Source: Gonatopus flavifemur (lineage: Eukaryota; Arthropoda; Insecta; Hymenoptera; Dryinidae). From it: a stretch of 64,000 nucleotides of DNA. Position numbers and translations under genes: made by a program. The stretch spans positions 53,932,001-53,996,000 of the forward strand of contig JAFFJZ010000001.1 of the NCBI GenBank assembly GCA_018340375.1, in the 5' to 3' direction. The first letter of the stretch is position 1. Each line of letters begins with the position of its first letter. Of this stretch, positions 47,872 to 60,390 are shown piece after piece. The notes below the pieces were generated by a model. The model saw nothing but the letters and a program-made list of their open reading frames with translations, was not told where the DNA came from and made no database searches.

Positions 47872-48697
47872 TGAATTTAAAAGAACAGTCTAATCATGAC
47901 AGCCCAGCGGTCCAAAATCCGGAAATAGAACGGTTCATGTGAAATTTTCCATATTCTCCACGTGGGTAGTCCGCCCCTGTAGCAATGTAATTTCTAGTCG
48001 TTCCAAAATATGTTCTTATGTCAATACAAAAGAAAAACTCAATCCATCGCTCATCATTTTCAAGATAAAATAATTGAACCAAATTTTGGATGGAAGTATT
48101 GTTCATGTTCAAATTCAAACGATAAAAAATTTAGTTCATTTCAATTCGCCGATACAAATACACTCGCAGATAACATACATTCGCATATCCATATGGGATT
48201 ACGTAGAACCAGGTGCGATTGATTAGTTTCACTTGGTTTGAATCTCACAGTCGGATTCACTGGCAAAAAAGTCGCCGTTGAATGCATATCCATCCATATA
48301 GAATAGAATGAAAACTGTACCGGAACTGGTTACGAAAATTTCAACCGCAAACGCGAATGTATTCTCTTTCTGTCTTCATCCGTGCTCGGGGAAATCCGAC
48401 GTTAATAAAATTCCTACTACTAGTATGCACTCAAAACTATATTAACAGTCGTTTTGTTTTGAGATTATTCCAATTCACAGATGAAAGATGAATTCAAATT
48501 TCCTGTCCTTCAATTGAATCGATCAGAATAGTCACAAGTGGATGGGAAATTATTCCTTTACGATAATGAATTTGTTCTCTTTTTTTATATGGTATGACAC
48601 GGGTGAAGAAGAAATCCCATGTGACAGCGAAATTGAATTTCACTTGGAGCAGCCAAATTTCTACCAAGGCACTGCAAAAGAACACGCATTGTCTAAA
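47872..48697. other. Intergenic, no supported gene
   Basis: Overlapping open frames of 60-75 codons occur on both strands near 47894-48222 and 48494-48685, but none has splice signals or recognised motifs. Confidence 0.4.
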
Positions 48698-48866
48698 AGA
48701 TATCTTCAGAAATGATTAGGAACAAGAAGTCTTATGCAACATCAATAGGTATCTTTTAGAAGTCTTAAACTGTTCTCACTTCTAAAAGATATATTCAAGA
48801 ACGTTTTCAGAGACCTTTTAGAAATTTCTGAAAGATGTCTTTCAGGCAATGAGTGCTGTGTGGGCG
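48698..48866. repeat. AAAAGATATC-type repeat ending in GTGCTGTGTGGG
   Basis: CTAAAAGATATCTTCAGAAA, CTTCTAAAAGATATATTC and GAAAGATGTCTTTCAG words alternate, and the right end is GTGCTGTGTGGG. Similar sequence occurs at 45280-45389, 54330-54530 and 62240-62370. Confidence 0.5.
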
Positions 48867-49254
48867 TTCAAAACTTTCCTCCCAATTAGATCCTGTTATA
48901 TACACAGAGAAAAGTTCATATTAAAGATTACTATATTTTTATGGTACTCGTAGGATATATGAGGCTCAGAACTATATTTATTTCAAATTATAACATATTT
49001 ATCTTCATCCTCACGAGAGAGTATGGTGAATGCTCGTACACTTGTGGTTCATAACGACATAATCAAGTATATCCGAAAAGTACAATATGAAAATGCTAAT
49101 ATCTAATATAAAATTTTTACTGTGTATGCATCAATCTTTCTATGAGAAGTTTTGAATATTTACCGCTATGAAACCGCATTTGTTCATATAAAAATGTGAG
49201 TGTGTACATAAATAAATGTATTTCTTAAGAGACAAATTTTACAGGATCATTACA

Positions 49255-49501
49255 CCCAGATAGAAAAGCATGCTCTGAATGTTTTGTAACATAACGTGCC
49301 GTAAACATACTATCATGAACTCCGCTCAGCTTGCAATGATGCATAGAATGTAAACATTATGTTTCAATTATGGTGCCATCACCTCGTTTTGCTACCAATA
49401 ACAATGCTTTATGCGGAAACACCTTGGCGCCATTATGCGAACATTTCTTGGCGTGCATGTCACCATTATGATGGCATTATGGAGACATTTTTCTATCTGG
49501 G
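49255..49501 (+). mobile_element. 247-bp element, copy 1
   Basis: Ends CCCAGATAGAAAAGCATGC and ACATTTTTCTATCTGGG. The same 247-bp unit occurs in reverse orientation at 62686-62932. ACA flanks both ends here. The interior includes TTGGCGTGCATGTCACCATTATG and is not a full palindrome. Confidence 0.85.
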
Positions 49502-50154
49502 ACAGTTAAAATAAACCTATATATACATCCACTTCAAAACATTAGTGTATACTTCAAATAAATGTAATCAAGTCTAAGATGCTGTAAAGAGAATTTCAGT
49601 CGCTTGAATAACGAATGGTCCAATTAAAACTTCGACAGGTGTTCATTGCTAACTCGAAGAGAAAATTTGATGTTACAGCTCTTCAATCTTGTTACGCGAA
49701 CTTACCCGCGAAAATTCGATCGAAATAAAATTGAGGTCAGTAATTCCGCAATGTGTCAACAAGTAGTCAAAAATGACGGAATCAATTCCATCACCAAATA
49801 ACAAAATGCTTATTCGAAACCTCATTAAGAGACTTTGTTAGTAAACTATGCGAAGTTAATTATTTGGAGAACATAAGAAATTAAAAGGGCAAATTTCTAA
49901 TATATATAAATATATATATATAACATTCTACACTGAAAGGAATTCTCAATCGTGTTAATTATTCAGAAATAATTTCGTAGTACTCCGTGTTTTTAAACTG
50001 CAAAAATCACGAACACCAAATCATAATGCAAAATCTAAATTACAACAATCACTTTTTTTCTCGAAAATAGTCGTTAAAATAATTAAATAGAAGAAAGTAT
50101 GAGTAAGATTTTGACCCGAGTGGAAAAATTGTTTGGATTATGTAGAATTATATA

Positions 50155-50440
50155 CCCTGATAACACACGAAGAATTCTTTTTCAAAAACAAGAATAGAAT
50201 TCTTCAAGAACTCTTTTCGAACTAATTAATTCATAAAGAGCTCTGGAAGACCTCAATATTTAGGACATTAACGAGTTCTTCGAGAATGCTGAAAGTATCG
50301 TGTGAGTACTCTCAAAGAACTCGTTGATGTCCCAAACATTGAACTCCTCTAGAGCTCTTTATGAATTCATTAGTTCGAAAAGAGTTCTTGAAGAATTCTA
50401 TTCTTGTTTTTGAAGAAGAATTCTTCGTATGTTATCTGGG
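50155..50440. mobile_element. 286-bp palindromic MITE, copy 2
   Basis: CCCTGATAACACACGAAGAA at the left pairs with TTCTTCGTATGTTATCTGGG at the right. It is very close to 44244-44529 throughout, and it ends about 100 bp before the last exon of the gene at 50537-57761. Confidence 0.85.
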
Positions 50441-50536
50441 TACTGGAATTATACATGAAATATATATTGAATTATATACATAATTTATATATCATTTTGA
50501 AAACTCTTCCAATCAAAAATCGAGATTTTAATAATT

Positions 50537-53500
50537 TTAATGATAGGTAAAAATATCTTTGCTATAAAAATTTATACAAATAGGGTTACCCCAATATTTC
50601 CGAAATAGTACTTCACGAGGTGTAATGGGGAATACGAAATCATCCAATGGTTGAGCTTCATGAAAATCCTTATACCATACAATAGTGTGGTTATCTCCCT
50701 TCATTAAACGTTTCAGTATTTCAGCTTGTTTCTCATCTGAGGACCAGAATGTACATCGTTTGGTGTCCCAACCAAGATGGTTCAGAAGTTCAACCCAGCA
50801 TAGCTGCTGTAGGGTGGGTAGTTGATTCTCTGGAATAGAGATAATATTCAATATTACAAGAGAATATAATGCTAATTCCAAAAGCAATTGTAGTATAAAA
50901 AATTATTCATAGTGGATATGGATTCTTATATTTGATATGTTTTTGAAAGAAAAGTGAAGCAATCGCTGGATATTTCACAGGACCTGTTCCAATAATAAAT
51001 CAGAGTTTTCTTGCTTTGATCATCGTGAGCCGTTGGGAGATAAATTTTTTGGCTTGGGCAGGTACATGACGCCAAAATGGAAAAAGTTGCTGTAGTACAA
51101 CCGTTGTTCTTATGTTCTTTTTCAAATTTATTCAGAGTCGCTGGGAATTTACCACGTATCTGATTGAGAGTTCTATAGATTTGAGTGGCTTCCCAATAAG
51201 TTGAGTTTAGTTAAAATCTCAGATTTGCAGTATTTCACCGCGTATTCGGCGACGCAAATTTGTCAATTTGTTCAGTGTTTTCAATACTTTGCCGCATATT
51301 TTTGAGCACTTTGCTGTTGGGGTGAGATCCGAGAGAGTCATGTTTGATGTTTTACAGAATAAGTGAAGATCTAAAATTAAATTCAGGTCGTGTCATGTGT
51401 CTAAATGCAGCTCAGTCTCAAATATTACCTGATAAAATTTCGTGTTGAATTCGAAAAAACCGCCACAAAATTACTTGGAATTTTATAATAAAGTCTACGC
51501 AGGAGAAGCTCTGTTGTTTGCTGTAGTTTTTCAATAGCATATTAAGACCTCCAAGGATGGATAACAATATATTGACGACGAACAACCTCTTGATTTTTTT
51601 TCAACATTCACAAAGTGTTTTACTTTCCAATACTCGAAAGTTCAAGGAACGGAGTGCATCCCTGGTTAAAAGAACCCATTGATTCTGACCAATTCTCATC
51701 AAATTACAATTAAACGTGGACAATGTTCTGACCAAATCTCACCGGTGACTTTTCAATGAGATTTGATCAGAACTTTCATGTGAATCTCGTTGTATCTGGC
51801 CAGATCTCACTAAATTACGATTAAACTTGGACAATGTTCTGACCAACCCACCCAACACAGTTTGTCACAGCAACGTAACGGCGACAAACAGTTTTGTTAC
51901 TGGTGATGTAACCTGTTTGTTACAGGCAATTTCCTGGTTGGTAGTAATTTCCCACTAAATGAATGTAACCAGGATGTAACCACCACATTGTAGATGGGAC
52001 GTCGTTATATCTCTGCGATGCTGGTGTTACGTAACATGTAATAATCTTACAAAAATGATTTGGTTAGCGCCATGATGCCCTTTCCGCGTTGGACGACGAG
52101 ATTCATATTCGCCAATAACATTGAATAATGAATTGATGAAATATTTCACAAAATTTTGCTATGAGAACCTTAATTTTCCCTTAAATATGTTTTCTAAACT
52201 ATTATAAAAAACAATTATTCGTATTTATATTCGTAAATTTTGTATGAAATTCGAATGTTACAAACTTTATCACTGGGATGTTGCAGTGATTTTAGAAAAT
52301 CACGTGTTACGTAACACCAACATCGCAGATATATAATAATGTTTCATCTGTGTTGTGGTGGTTACATCTTGGTTACATTCTTTGAGTGGGAAATTACTAC
52401 TAACCAGGACATTGCCTGCAACGAACAGGTTACATTACCAGGAACAAAACTGTTTGTCGCTGTTACGTCGCTGTGACAAACTGTGTTGGGTGGGAAATGT
52501 CATTGAATTTCATTTGTCAGATTCAATGGATTCTTTTAACCAGGGATGTCTTCATGTAGAAACTTAGTATGCGCTTGGCAGTATATCAGACTATTTTATC
52601 TATTATCTATCTAAAAGACGTCTCATGCAACATATTGTATCAAATTTTAGACGTTGCGTTTGTTGGATTACAGCTCAGATTTAACACCATGTAATTTCTA
52701 TTTACTCCCCTGCAATGAATTTTACATCTTTTCGAGATCTTTCAGATATCGAACCGTTTATGAAAGTATTAAAATCTTTCTGATAATACAAACATTGTCT
52801 CACCGAGTTCAGCCGTACGCTTCTTCAAAGCCTCTTCCTTCTCTGTCATTGATTCTTCTTCTTGCTTGTCATCTTTCTTCTGTTGAACATTCGCTCCTCC
52901 TTTTTTGTCTTCTCTCATTTCTGTCTTCTCGGTTTCTCGTCGTCTTTCATCCTTTTGCAGTTTTATTTGTTTTCGTTGTTTGGTGTTTTCACCAAGCCTT
53001 TCTACGCGAAGAAAAATATTATTTGAAAAATTACTACTTTTCTATTCATTCGGCAAGATACGAGTGAAATACCATTGTTATTGTTAGACCGCGTAGTCAA
53101 AATAACTGATTTACCAGACATTCTTTAGTCTGACCGTGCAACGTTACACATGATCAAGTACACATTTTTCTCATAATGTCTAACAATAGTGGCGAGATTT
53201 TGTTCTTATCTTGCCAATTCAGTACGAAAATAGTAATTTTTCTCCATGCAGTATCCCGAACAGCGCCGAAGATTCCATTAAGATTGCAAAAATCTAACAT
53301 TTGAAACATTGAAATATTTCTATGACATTGCTGTATGTTACACTGAGGTTTCGGAGTCCTTTCAGAAATATTGCAATGTCAGCTAATCTTACATTTCAAT
53401 GCAATATTTCTGAATTATTTCTGCGATGTTTCAAGAATATTTGTAAAATATTTCATTGTAATGTTTCTCTCGTAATATATTTTGGACATTGCAAGTAGAT

Positions 53501-56500
53501 AACGTTTCAATTGACAAATTTTTGAAATATTTCTGTAAAAGTGTACTTAAATGTGATGAAGGTGAAAGATTGAAATGTAAATGAGACGTCACTAAAATCT
53601 GTGGTGCTATATGGGATGCAATGTGGGTGATCAAGATTACGCCAAGAGTTCAATGTTTATAAAATATTCCGAGAAGATATTTTCATATAAAAATCTATGT
53701 TCAGTGATGCCAGATACCTAGTCACATACACCAGAAGTACTTTTTCCATTAAACCATTGAATAACACGTATGCTATAACGATACACGTATGTTATATGTG
53801 TATAGTTGCATCATGCATGTTGCGAGATGATTGCCTGAACCCAGATCACATTCCACTGGACAAAATGTTGCAAAACGTTTCTGGAACATCCCAGTGACTG
53901 CTAATGTCCCACTATTATAATGTTTCGGATGAAATGTTCCAAGAAAACATCTCAGGAACGGTTATGGACCATGAAATATTCCTGCGACGTTTCAGAGATA
54001 TTCTTTTGAAACATATCATCCGAAACGTTGAAATGGCAGGACATTAGCAGTCTCTGGGGAGTTTCAGAAGCGTTTCGCAACATTTTGTCCAGAGGGATGT
54101 AGGCTTAATTGTCATAAGCTTGTTAGACTTTTCATTCGATTGCTTTTGGCTTATTATTGACAAACTTGTCAAGATACGGTTGCTACGACTCTACTGTCAA
54201 CTATTGTGTGAACTATTAACCTTCCGTCAACCTTATCACAAGCTTACCTGACAACATTGCAGCATGGTTAAATTGCTATTTGGGTAGGAGATGATTTTAC
54301 AGGATTGATAGCTATCTAGCAGCACTGTCCATATCTAAAAAATATCTCTAGACAAGTTGAAGGTGTTTTTCAGATATCTAAAACAGTTCTTATCTCTGAA
54401 AGATATCTGAAGAATGGATAAAAGATGTCTTACCGAAAGGCAAATTGTAGAACTCCTACCTTTTAGATATCTTTTAGAAGTGGGAACTGTTTCAGATATT
54501 TGAAAGGTATTTTTTGGTGTTGCACAAGATATTTTGAACTTGTTTAAGAAAAGAATCGAACCATAGATTGGTATGTTGTACAAAACATGCAAGATATCTG
54601 CAAAACATATTTTGAAGACGAATTTCAGATGGAAAATGAATTTTAGATTGGTTTGAGGCATGAATTGGTCTGAAAATTATCTAAAAATGTCGTGCAAGAC
54701 ATATGAGGCCTTTCTCCAAGGTCGCAAGAAACAAAATCCTGAAAGGGTGGGTTTTTGTATACTGAAAACAGGAAACATGTCAGAATAGATGATATAGTCA
54801 ATTAGTGAAACCCAAGAGATAGGAGAATATATTGAACATACCTTGTGTTCTTAACATTGTGACTCAATAACCAACCAAAGAAGTATCAAATACTTACCAC
54901 CAATAGAATTGTTATCAATTTTTCGTTTGGTTGTGAATGAATTTCTTGTGCTTGATCTATCTTCTACAAGGCCAACTGTATCATACAGTAAGGATTCCCA
55001 ATCATCACTGAGATTACGCGAAGAATCTAGGATTGAAAGGAATAAGTATTTAAAACAAATGTTGCAATTTATTCCGAAAATGACTGGCACGACAAACATT
55101 CATCTGTTTATTTCAAATTCCGGATCTCATTCGAAAATCGATGTTTCATACTTTTCCTCAACCCAAGTAACACAAGAACTTCTCAAATATGCTATGATCA
55201 TTCCTTGAGCATGAAAGGAATGTTAAAATAAGACTATTTCGGATGAATTCCGTTCATAGGGTTTTTCAAACATATTCTCAGTATTTTTAATCACTTGTAT
55301 TACTTGGGAATAGTCCTACTACGGTTATAAAGTCGTGTCCATTCATGTTCACTGTTGTCCGAACATAAAAAATTTTGTTTCTAGAAATGTTTACATTCGT
55401 CCACTGGAGTTCAGTAATTATTTTTGATCTGATTCGTTTCACAAGATCCGAAAATGTCCAAAAGATTTTGATCATGTCCAAAAAGGTCCCATGATGGCGA
55501 AGCAGATTCTCAAAACGTCCACTATTTGTACCCTTGTATTTTGAATAGAATTTGTCATTTTTCAAACGTGTCTATGTGCATCTGTGGGTGTTTAAGAATC
55601 CCACTAACCACAGATCTACATGATGTGCGGTTGTGTATAAGCCCGTGAAAAAATTTTTGTATGGCCCATGCATGTACAAAACATACAAAACTGTCCCACA
55701 TAGCTCAAATGTCTCAGTAATATTCTGGCGATATTACAATGTCTCCAGAACATTGCAGAATATTCTGGAGATATTACTGAGACGTTTGTGCTATGTGGGG
55801 TTTTCACGGGAACTGCTTTTTACTACTTTCTCATCAAGTCCATGCAAGTTACTTTTGTTGTTCATTCGGGAGTTTGCCACAATTTCCATGAACTTGCTTC
55901 TCAATCGATTTATCGAACGAGTTTTGGACGTACAAGAAACCATTCTGGGGAACATGTTTCAGACACAAAAGTTTATCCGTTAGTTCAAAATTTCGAACTT
56001 CATTCGGATATTTATGTTCTATACTTGTTCCGATCAGTCTTACTCTATTTTTGTTTTCTGTTGTTTAACTCTGAGAAATCTTTTCTCTAAACACGTCTAG
56101 AGTATTCTCGTATTGAAAGGTATCTATCTGTTCTGGAGATATTCAGACATTTCCGGCCACACTTCGAATTCAAAAATCGAGCCTGTGGACATCAATGAAC
56201 AAACCACGAACAAGAATGGAATATCTTTGTTTTAGACAAATGCAAATTATTCCTAATCTGGAGAAACCTAGACAACTATGGGACGCAGTTTGAACTCAAA
56301 CAATAATCTCGTGAACATCTATGGATCAACTACGAACGGAGAATGATCATTTCTGCTGTGGGCACACGGAGAAAATGTATATGAATAAGAAATCACCCGG
56401 AGTTGATTAAAACGGGGACACGGTGACGTTTTGATGGAGTTTGAAATCTACAGAGGTGTGAGAATTATTAGAATAATTGTGATTTCCAAAACTGTTCCAA

Positions 56501-57761
56501 CTTTCCTCTAAGGAAATGCAATCATTTATGGAGTACTGGTTTGATTTCTTGATATAAATAGTTTCTGAGCCCTCCATTTTTAACAAAGGAATATCCCATG
56601 TTTACCATATAACAATCTCATTTGTACAAAGTTCTTCTTCATTATGAGCATCTCCATATGTCTTTAAATAACTAACAATGTGCAATATTTTGATATTAAG
56701 GACTGGTGTTTCATTGTATAAAATTTATATACATGACAAGGAATGATAGTTGAGTTACGATGAAATCAATGAAAATCCCGGTCGGAATTTGTTGTTAACT
56801 ATTCTCAGCTGGTATCTATCGTCACATACTGTTTAGTTTGAGATCGAGGTGTTGAGATGATTTGAGTGAAGAAAACATTGGAAAGAAAAATTGTTATAAT
56901 AATTAACTCAGAAATGGAAGGATGAAAAACTGTTATATCAACAAGACAAAATAGTCCTCCACAGATAAATGCATAACCTGAGGCAAAAGTTGGAGTTATT
57001 TTGGAAATAACGATTATTCTAATAATTGTCACACCTCTGTAGCCCGAGAAAAAGAGATTAGATCTGATAAGATCTAAATTTTGGCAAAAATCTTTACATC
57101 TCAACTTAGGCAAGAATTCTTAGAGTTTTCTGATATCCACTCACTTCCAAAGATTCCAATTCTGCAAGGAATTAAAAAAAAATATAGGAAAATTCAGAAG
57201 GATTCCTGGAGATCTCTGTGGATTTCCGTAGATCTGCATATATATCTCAAGAGATCCACCTAGATCTCAGTAGATCTAATCTTCCTTTCTCGGGAGTTAA
57301 TGTCATTTTACTCGACTACAGATGAAAATTCATTCAAATGTTTATATTATCTTCACAAAAATATGACTATGTTCCTGTTTTATTCAACTTTGGGTCATTC
57401 TTCGTCAATACATTTTCTCCATGTAAACTTCAAACTTTCATATCATAATCATGGACATTTACAGATTGACTAACCGAGGAAAAAATTATTACATCTACGA
57501 TATAGGAATCTTCCTATGAAGAATACGCAAGAGAGTTAACGTGAGAGTCTGCAGTATGTTTTAATTTAAAATTGTCATAGCATTTTCAAATTTCACGGTA
57601 CACGTTTTTATTCAATTTCCTAGATATAATTTCACTTCGAAGTGCTTACCATTCATTTCCTGTCTTTCCATATCTTCCACAACTTGCACAAGAATCCCGT
57701 CGCACCCATCTTCAGATATTTCCATGTTTGATAAATTGTTTTCCACAATGTTCAAAAACAT
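50537..57761 (-). CDS. Four-exon gene, possible BC-box protein
   Basis: Minus-strand exons, all joined in phase 1: 57761/57725-57650 (donor GTAAGC), 55026-54898 (acceptor TTTCAATCCTAG, donor GTAAGT), 53001-52804 (donor GTGAGA) and 50829-50537 (acceptor CTATTCCAG), ending in a stop. The product is 231 aa from MEISEDG or 243 aa from an in-frame ATG 36 bp upstream; the shorter start has the better context. Parts: acidic N-terminus; NLSDDWESLLYDTVGLVED; about 65 residues of Lys/Glu/Arg-rich, probably helical sequence; and a C-terminal block LPTLQQLCWVELLNHLGW that fits the Elongin-C BC-box pattern (T/S)LxxxCxxxL. About 55 residues later comes FPITPREVLFRKYW, which could be a Cullin-box-like stretch. 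If so it could be a ubiquitin-ligase adaptor; this is inference, and I do not recognise the family. Confidence 0.7.
51125..51310. repeat. Dispersed repeat with GCGACGCAA, copy 3
   Basis: GTCGCTGGGAATTTACCACG, TATTCGGCGACGCAAATTTG and CACTTTGCTGTTGGGGTGAG match the order seen at 9890-10120. It lies in intron 3 of the four-exon gene. Confidence 0.5.
51660..52545. mobile_element. Element with CCCTGGTTAAAAGAA ends hosting a 648-bp palindrome
   Basis: CCCTGGTTAAAAGAA at the left pairs with TTCTTTTAACCAGGG at the right, with AT outside both. Inside the left arm TCTGACCAAATCTCA-like words repeat. The insertion at 51847-52494 splits it. Confidence 0.75.
51847..52494. mobile_element. 648-bp long palindrome, nested in an intron
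   Basis: CCCACCCAACACAGTTTGTC pairs exactly with GACAAACTGTGTTGGGTGGG. The arms run for over 200 bp and include AACAGTTTTGTTACTGGTGA and TGTTACGTAACA. It would form a very long hairpin in the pre-mRNA. Confidence 0.85.
53255..53615. mobile_element. 361-bp element with CCC...GGG ends
   Basis: CCCGAACAGCGCCGAAGATT at the left and GTGGTGCTATATGGG at the right are inverted, with AT outside both. The interior is rich in AATATTTCTGA and ACATTGCAA words in both directions. Confidence 0.65.
53852..54096. mobile_element. 245-bp palindromic MITE
   Basis: CTGGACAAAATGTTGCAAAA pairs with GCAACATTTTGTCCAG. The arms share CAGTGACTGCTAATGTCCCA / GGACATTAGCAGTCTCTGG. Same family as the decayed copy at 7173-7345. 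Confidence 0.8.
54330..54530. repeat. AGATATCT-rich repeat
   Basis: Repeated TTTTTCAGATATCT, TCTGAAAGATATCTG and TTTTAGATATCTTTTAGAAG words in both directions. Related to 48698-48866 and 62240-62370. Confidence 0.5.
55162..55308. mobile_element. 147-bp MITE with CCC...GGG ends
   Basis: CCCAAGTAACACAAGAACTT at the left and CACTTGTATTACTTGGG at the right are inverted. AA stands outside both ends, a direct repeat that supports a 2-bp target duplication. Confidence 0.7.
55695..55799. mobile_element. 105-bp palindromic MITE, copy 1
   Basis: CCCACATAGCTCAAATGTCT pairs with GACGTTTGTGCTATGTGGG. The arms share CAGTAATATTCTGG / ATATTACTGAG. A second copy lies at 58778-58893. Confidence 0.8.
56451..57039. 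mobile_element. TA-flanked 589-bp Tc1/mariner-type element
   Basis: The ends CAGAGGTGTGAGAATTATTA and TAATAATTGTCACACCTCTG-type inverted repeats extend over about 45 bp (GAATAATTGTGATTTCCAAA against TTTGGAAATAACGATTATTC). TA stands directly outside both ends. No transposase frame. It abuts the next element at 57043. Confidence 0.75.
57043..57294. mobile_element. 252-bp AGATCT element, uninterrupted copy
   Basis: CCCGAGAAAAAGAGATTAGA at the left pairs with TCTAATCTTCCTTTCTCGGG at the right. It is the intact relative of 16800-17345 and, more distantly, of the host at 46157-47429. Confidence 0.75.
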
Positions 57762-58560
57762 CCACAAAGTTCACTATATTAAACTTCATATGAATTGTTC
57801 TCGTGTTCCTTTGTGTATCCCATAAATCATCTCATTCAACCACGTATTTGAGAATATAATGTAATATAAAATTGAAAGATTCTTTGTCTATGCATATTCT
57901 GTGAAATAACATATTTAATCTAATGCTCAATCACTTCCCGAGCATAAGAAATTACCTTCCTGTGTATGAAATTACAGATATATGTATAATTATATACACG
58001 ATACAGTACACGAAGACTAAAAGTACTTTTCATAAAAGTGCTTTTAGTCAATGACCAAATTCAATTTCTGAACAAGATAATTTACACATTTGTTGAGAAT
58101 CGAAGGAAATGTGTGATAATGTACTTGATTTCGGATCGAAGAAACATATCGAATAAAATTCGTCGATCCGCGTTCAAACCATGTGTTTGTGTGTGAATGA
58201 GTGAACGCGAAATTTGATTATCTTCATTCAGAATTTTTCAAGCAAGTGAACAAGTCAAAGCGGTACGTTTCCAAATGCGAGATACGAAACGAGTGGGAGT
58301 CAAAATGTAGAATGGAGGGAATTTCCGAAATGATGGGATATGACAGTCTTCAAATAGGCACAGTTATCCGTGGATGTGGGTAATTTTCTTTCTATAAAAA
58401 TCCCTGCTGTTCAGAATTATCTGGATAATCTTGATCAATATGGACGTTAATATACAATGAGTCCAGGTTATAATACTTTCATTTTCATTCAGAAATTATA
58501 CAAGTTAACGATGAATCAAGATGCAACGTGAATGAATTTCCCCACAAAGAAGAAAGAATG
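57762..58560. other. Upstream side of the four-exon gene
   Basis: Probable promoter region, with no repeat recognised. A 60-codon plus-strand frame at 58201-58383, bounded by stops on both sides, has a possible donor (GTAATT), but no partner exon in a fitting phase extends it. Confidence 0.4.
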
Positions 58561-58985
58561 GTGCTGCGAAAGCGAAATCTGATTTTGCTGGGTACCTTTT
58601 ACTACAACAGCAAATTTTTTGCGGTGACAGCAATCTATCTGTTATCACAACAATCTTGTTAACTATGACAGCGACTTTTCAGTTGTGGCAGCAAAAAATG
58701 TTGACTTCTCCAGCCAAATTTTCTTGCTGTTCATATATCATATAAACCACCTCCAAAAAACCCGCTTTCGTAGCTGACCCACATAGCACAAATGTCTTAG
58801 TAATATCTTCAGAATATTCTGCAACATTTTGGAGACATTGTAATATTGTCAGAACATTCTGGAGATATTACTGAGAAATTTGTGCTATGTGAGAACAAGA
58901 TCGATGGAATAACAAATAGTTTGCTTCCAAAGCAAAAAATTTGCGAAAGGTATCCAGCAAAATTAGATTTCGCTGTTATAGTGAA
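58561..58985. mobile_element. Palindromic element with a nested MITE
   Basis: GCGAAATCTGATTTTGCTGG is mirrored by CCAGCAAAATTAGATTTCGC. The centre carries GCAGCGACTTTTCAGTTGTG-type words and the 58778-58893 insertion. Confidence 0.65.
58778..58893. mobile_element. 116-bp palindromic MITE, copy 2
   Basis: CCCACATAGCACAAATGTCT pairs with GAAATTTGTGCTATGTGAG. It shares CAGAATATTCTG and GGAGATATTACTGAG with 55695-55799. Confidence 0.8.
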
Positions 58986-60390
58986 TTTCTTTTTTCTTCG
59001 TCCAATTTTGTTCGATTCGATCAAAAATAGTGATGGGTGATGTATATTGGATATATGAAAATATTGATATTTTTTATAAAAAATTTGTCGAGTTTATATT
59101 GAATTTGATCAAATATCGGTAAAAACTTCATATTAAATATCGATGTTTTGAAATTTTGCCCATAACTGATCAGAAATCCATAATCAAGTTGCCAAAGTAT
59201 GATATTATCACATTATCAATCAAATGAATCGACCGCTGACTCTAAATTTGTTCTACTTGCTCGAAACAATGACCTTATATTCAAAATGAATGAGCACAAA
59301 CGTTCGCACACGTCTCGATTGACTATGAAAAAGAAAAGATTGAATTTTTATGAAAGTGAACGTTTTGTTTCACTGCAGACACTTTTTGACGATCCTCGAA
59401 GAACGACATGATGTAGGATTCATACGAATGACAATATCAACAGGTGAAAACTCACCTGCACATTTCTAAGTTTCCTTATCAAATATTCAGAAACCACATC
59501 TCTGAAAATTTAATACCACGACGAGTCCTTGATCTTGCCTTTTGATATCGTGAATATTATATCATTTTCTTCTCTTCTACTGAAGAATGAACAATAATCG
59601 TTCAAAAAATATGAACAACAAACAATACAAGCCATATCAAAATGACTTTACGAATTAAATTGTTCATTCATTTATCCATCATTATCTATTCGATTCAATC
59701 TCCATTCAAGAATAGTATCAGAAGATAATCCAAAAGTACGTACATATGTGTTGTGTATACAAAGGTACATGCATGTAATGCAATATATTCACTGCGAGGA
59801 AGCGGAAGTTTATGTATTGTGGTAAAAAGAACATGTTGGTATATTCAGTATGTTGGAGAGACAAAACATATCTGTGCTGCATGAAGTGCTTGTGGTTACT
59901 AATCTCGAATGAAAAACAGGTCAAGAATGGTCGCTTCAACTCGGAAGTTATGTTCAGAAAAATTTACAACGGTTTGAAAACTGGCAAAGCGAAACAAAGA
60001 ATTGAAAAGAAAATACAGAAAAAGCCACGATATCGTATCAACGATTTTTGATGTTGAGGAAATTTAAAAATTGGGGGTCATGTATTGTTAATTGAAGAGA
60101 TGTCATAAGAATGTATGCCAAACTGAGTTCCGGAAAGAAGCACACTTTTTCACGCTAATCTGATTGTTAGTGATGTGCGATTCATAATTTCTCATCAAAT
60201 TGCCTAAATTTTGAATGAAAATTCTCATGATAATTGATATAATTCCTGTGAGAACTGTACATAATTTTGGTTAGAAAAGCCACTTTTTTAGATTCTTGGA
60301 GTGACTATCCACTCTTCAAACAATTAAAATTCTGCAACTACAAGGCAAAATAAGCATGACTCTTCAGGAGTGAGATTCCATTCTACAGGA
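58986..60390. other. Intergenic, weak coding hints only
   Basis: Plus-strand ATG frames at 59199-59411 and 59812-60051 (the latter with a very basic end, KTGKAKQRIEKKIQKKPRYR) are open, but I found no matching splice chain or family. They may be exons of an unseen gene. Confidence 0.25.

Noticed and set aside
58201..58615. Possible two-exon gene using 58201-58380 and 58498-58590
   Set aside because: Donor and acceptor phases do not give an extended frame (a stop follows within a few codons), and the second block is part of a palindromic element.
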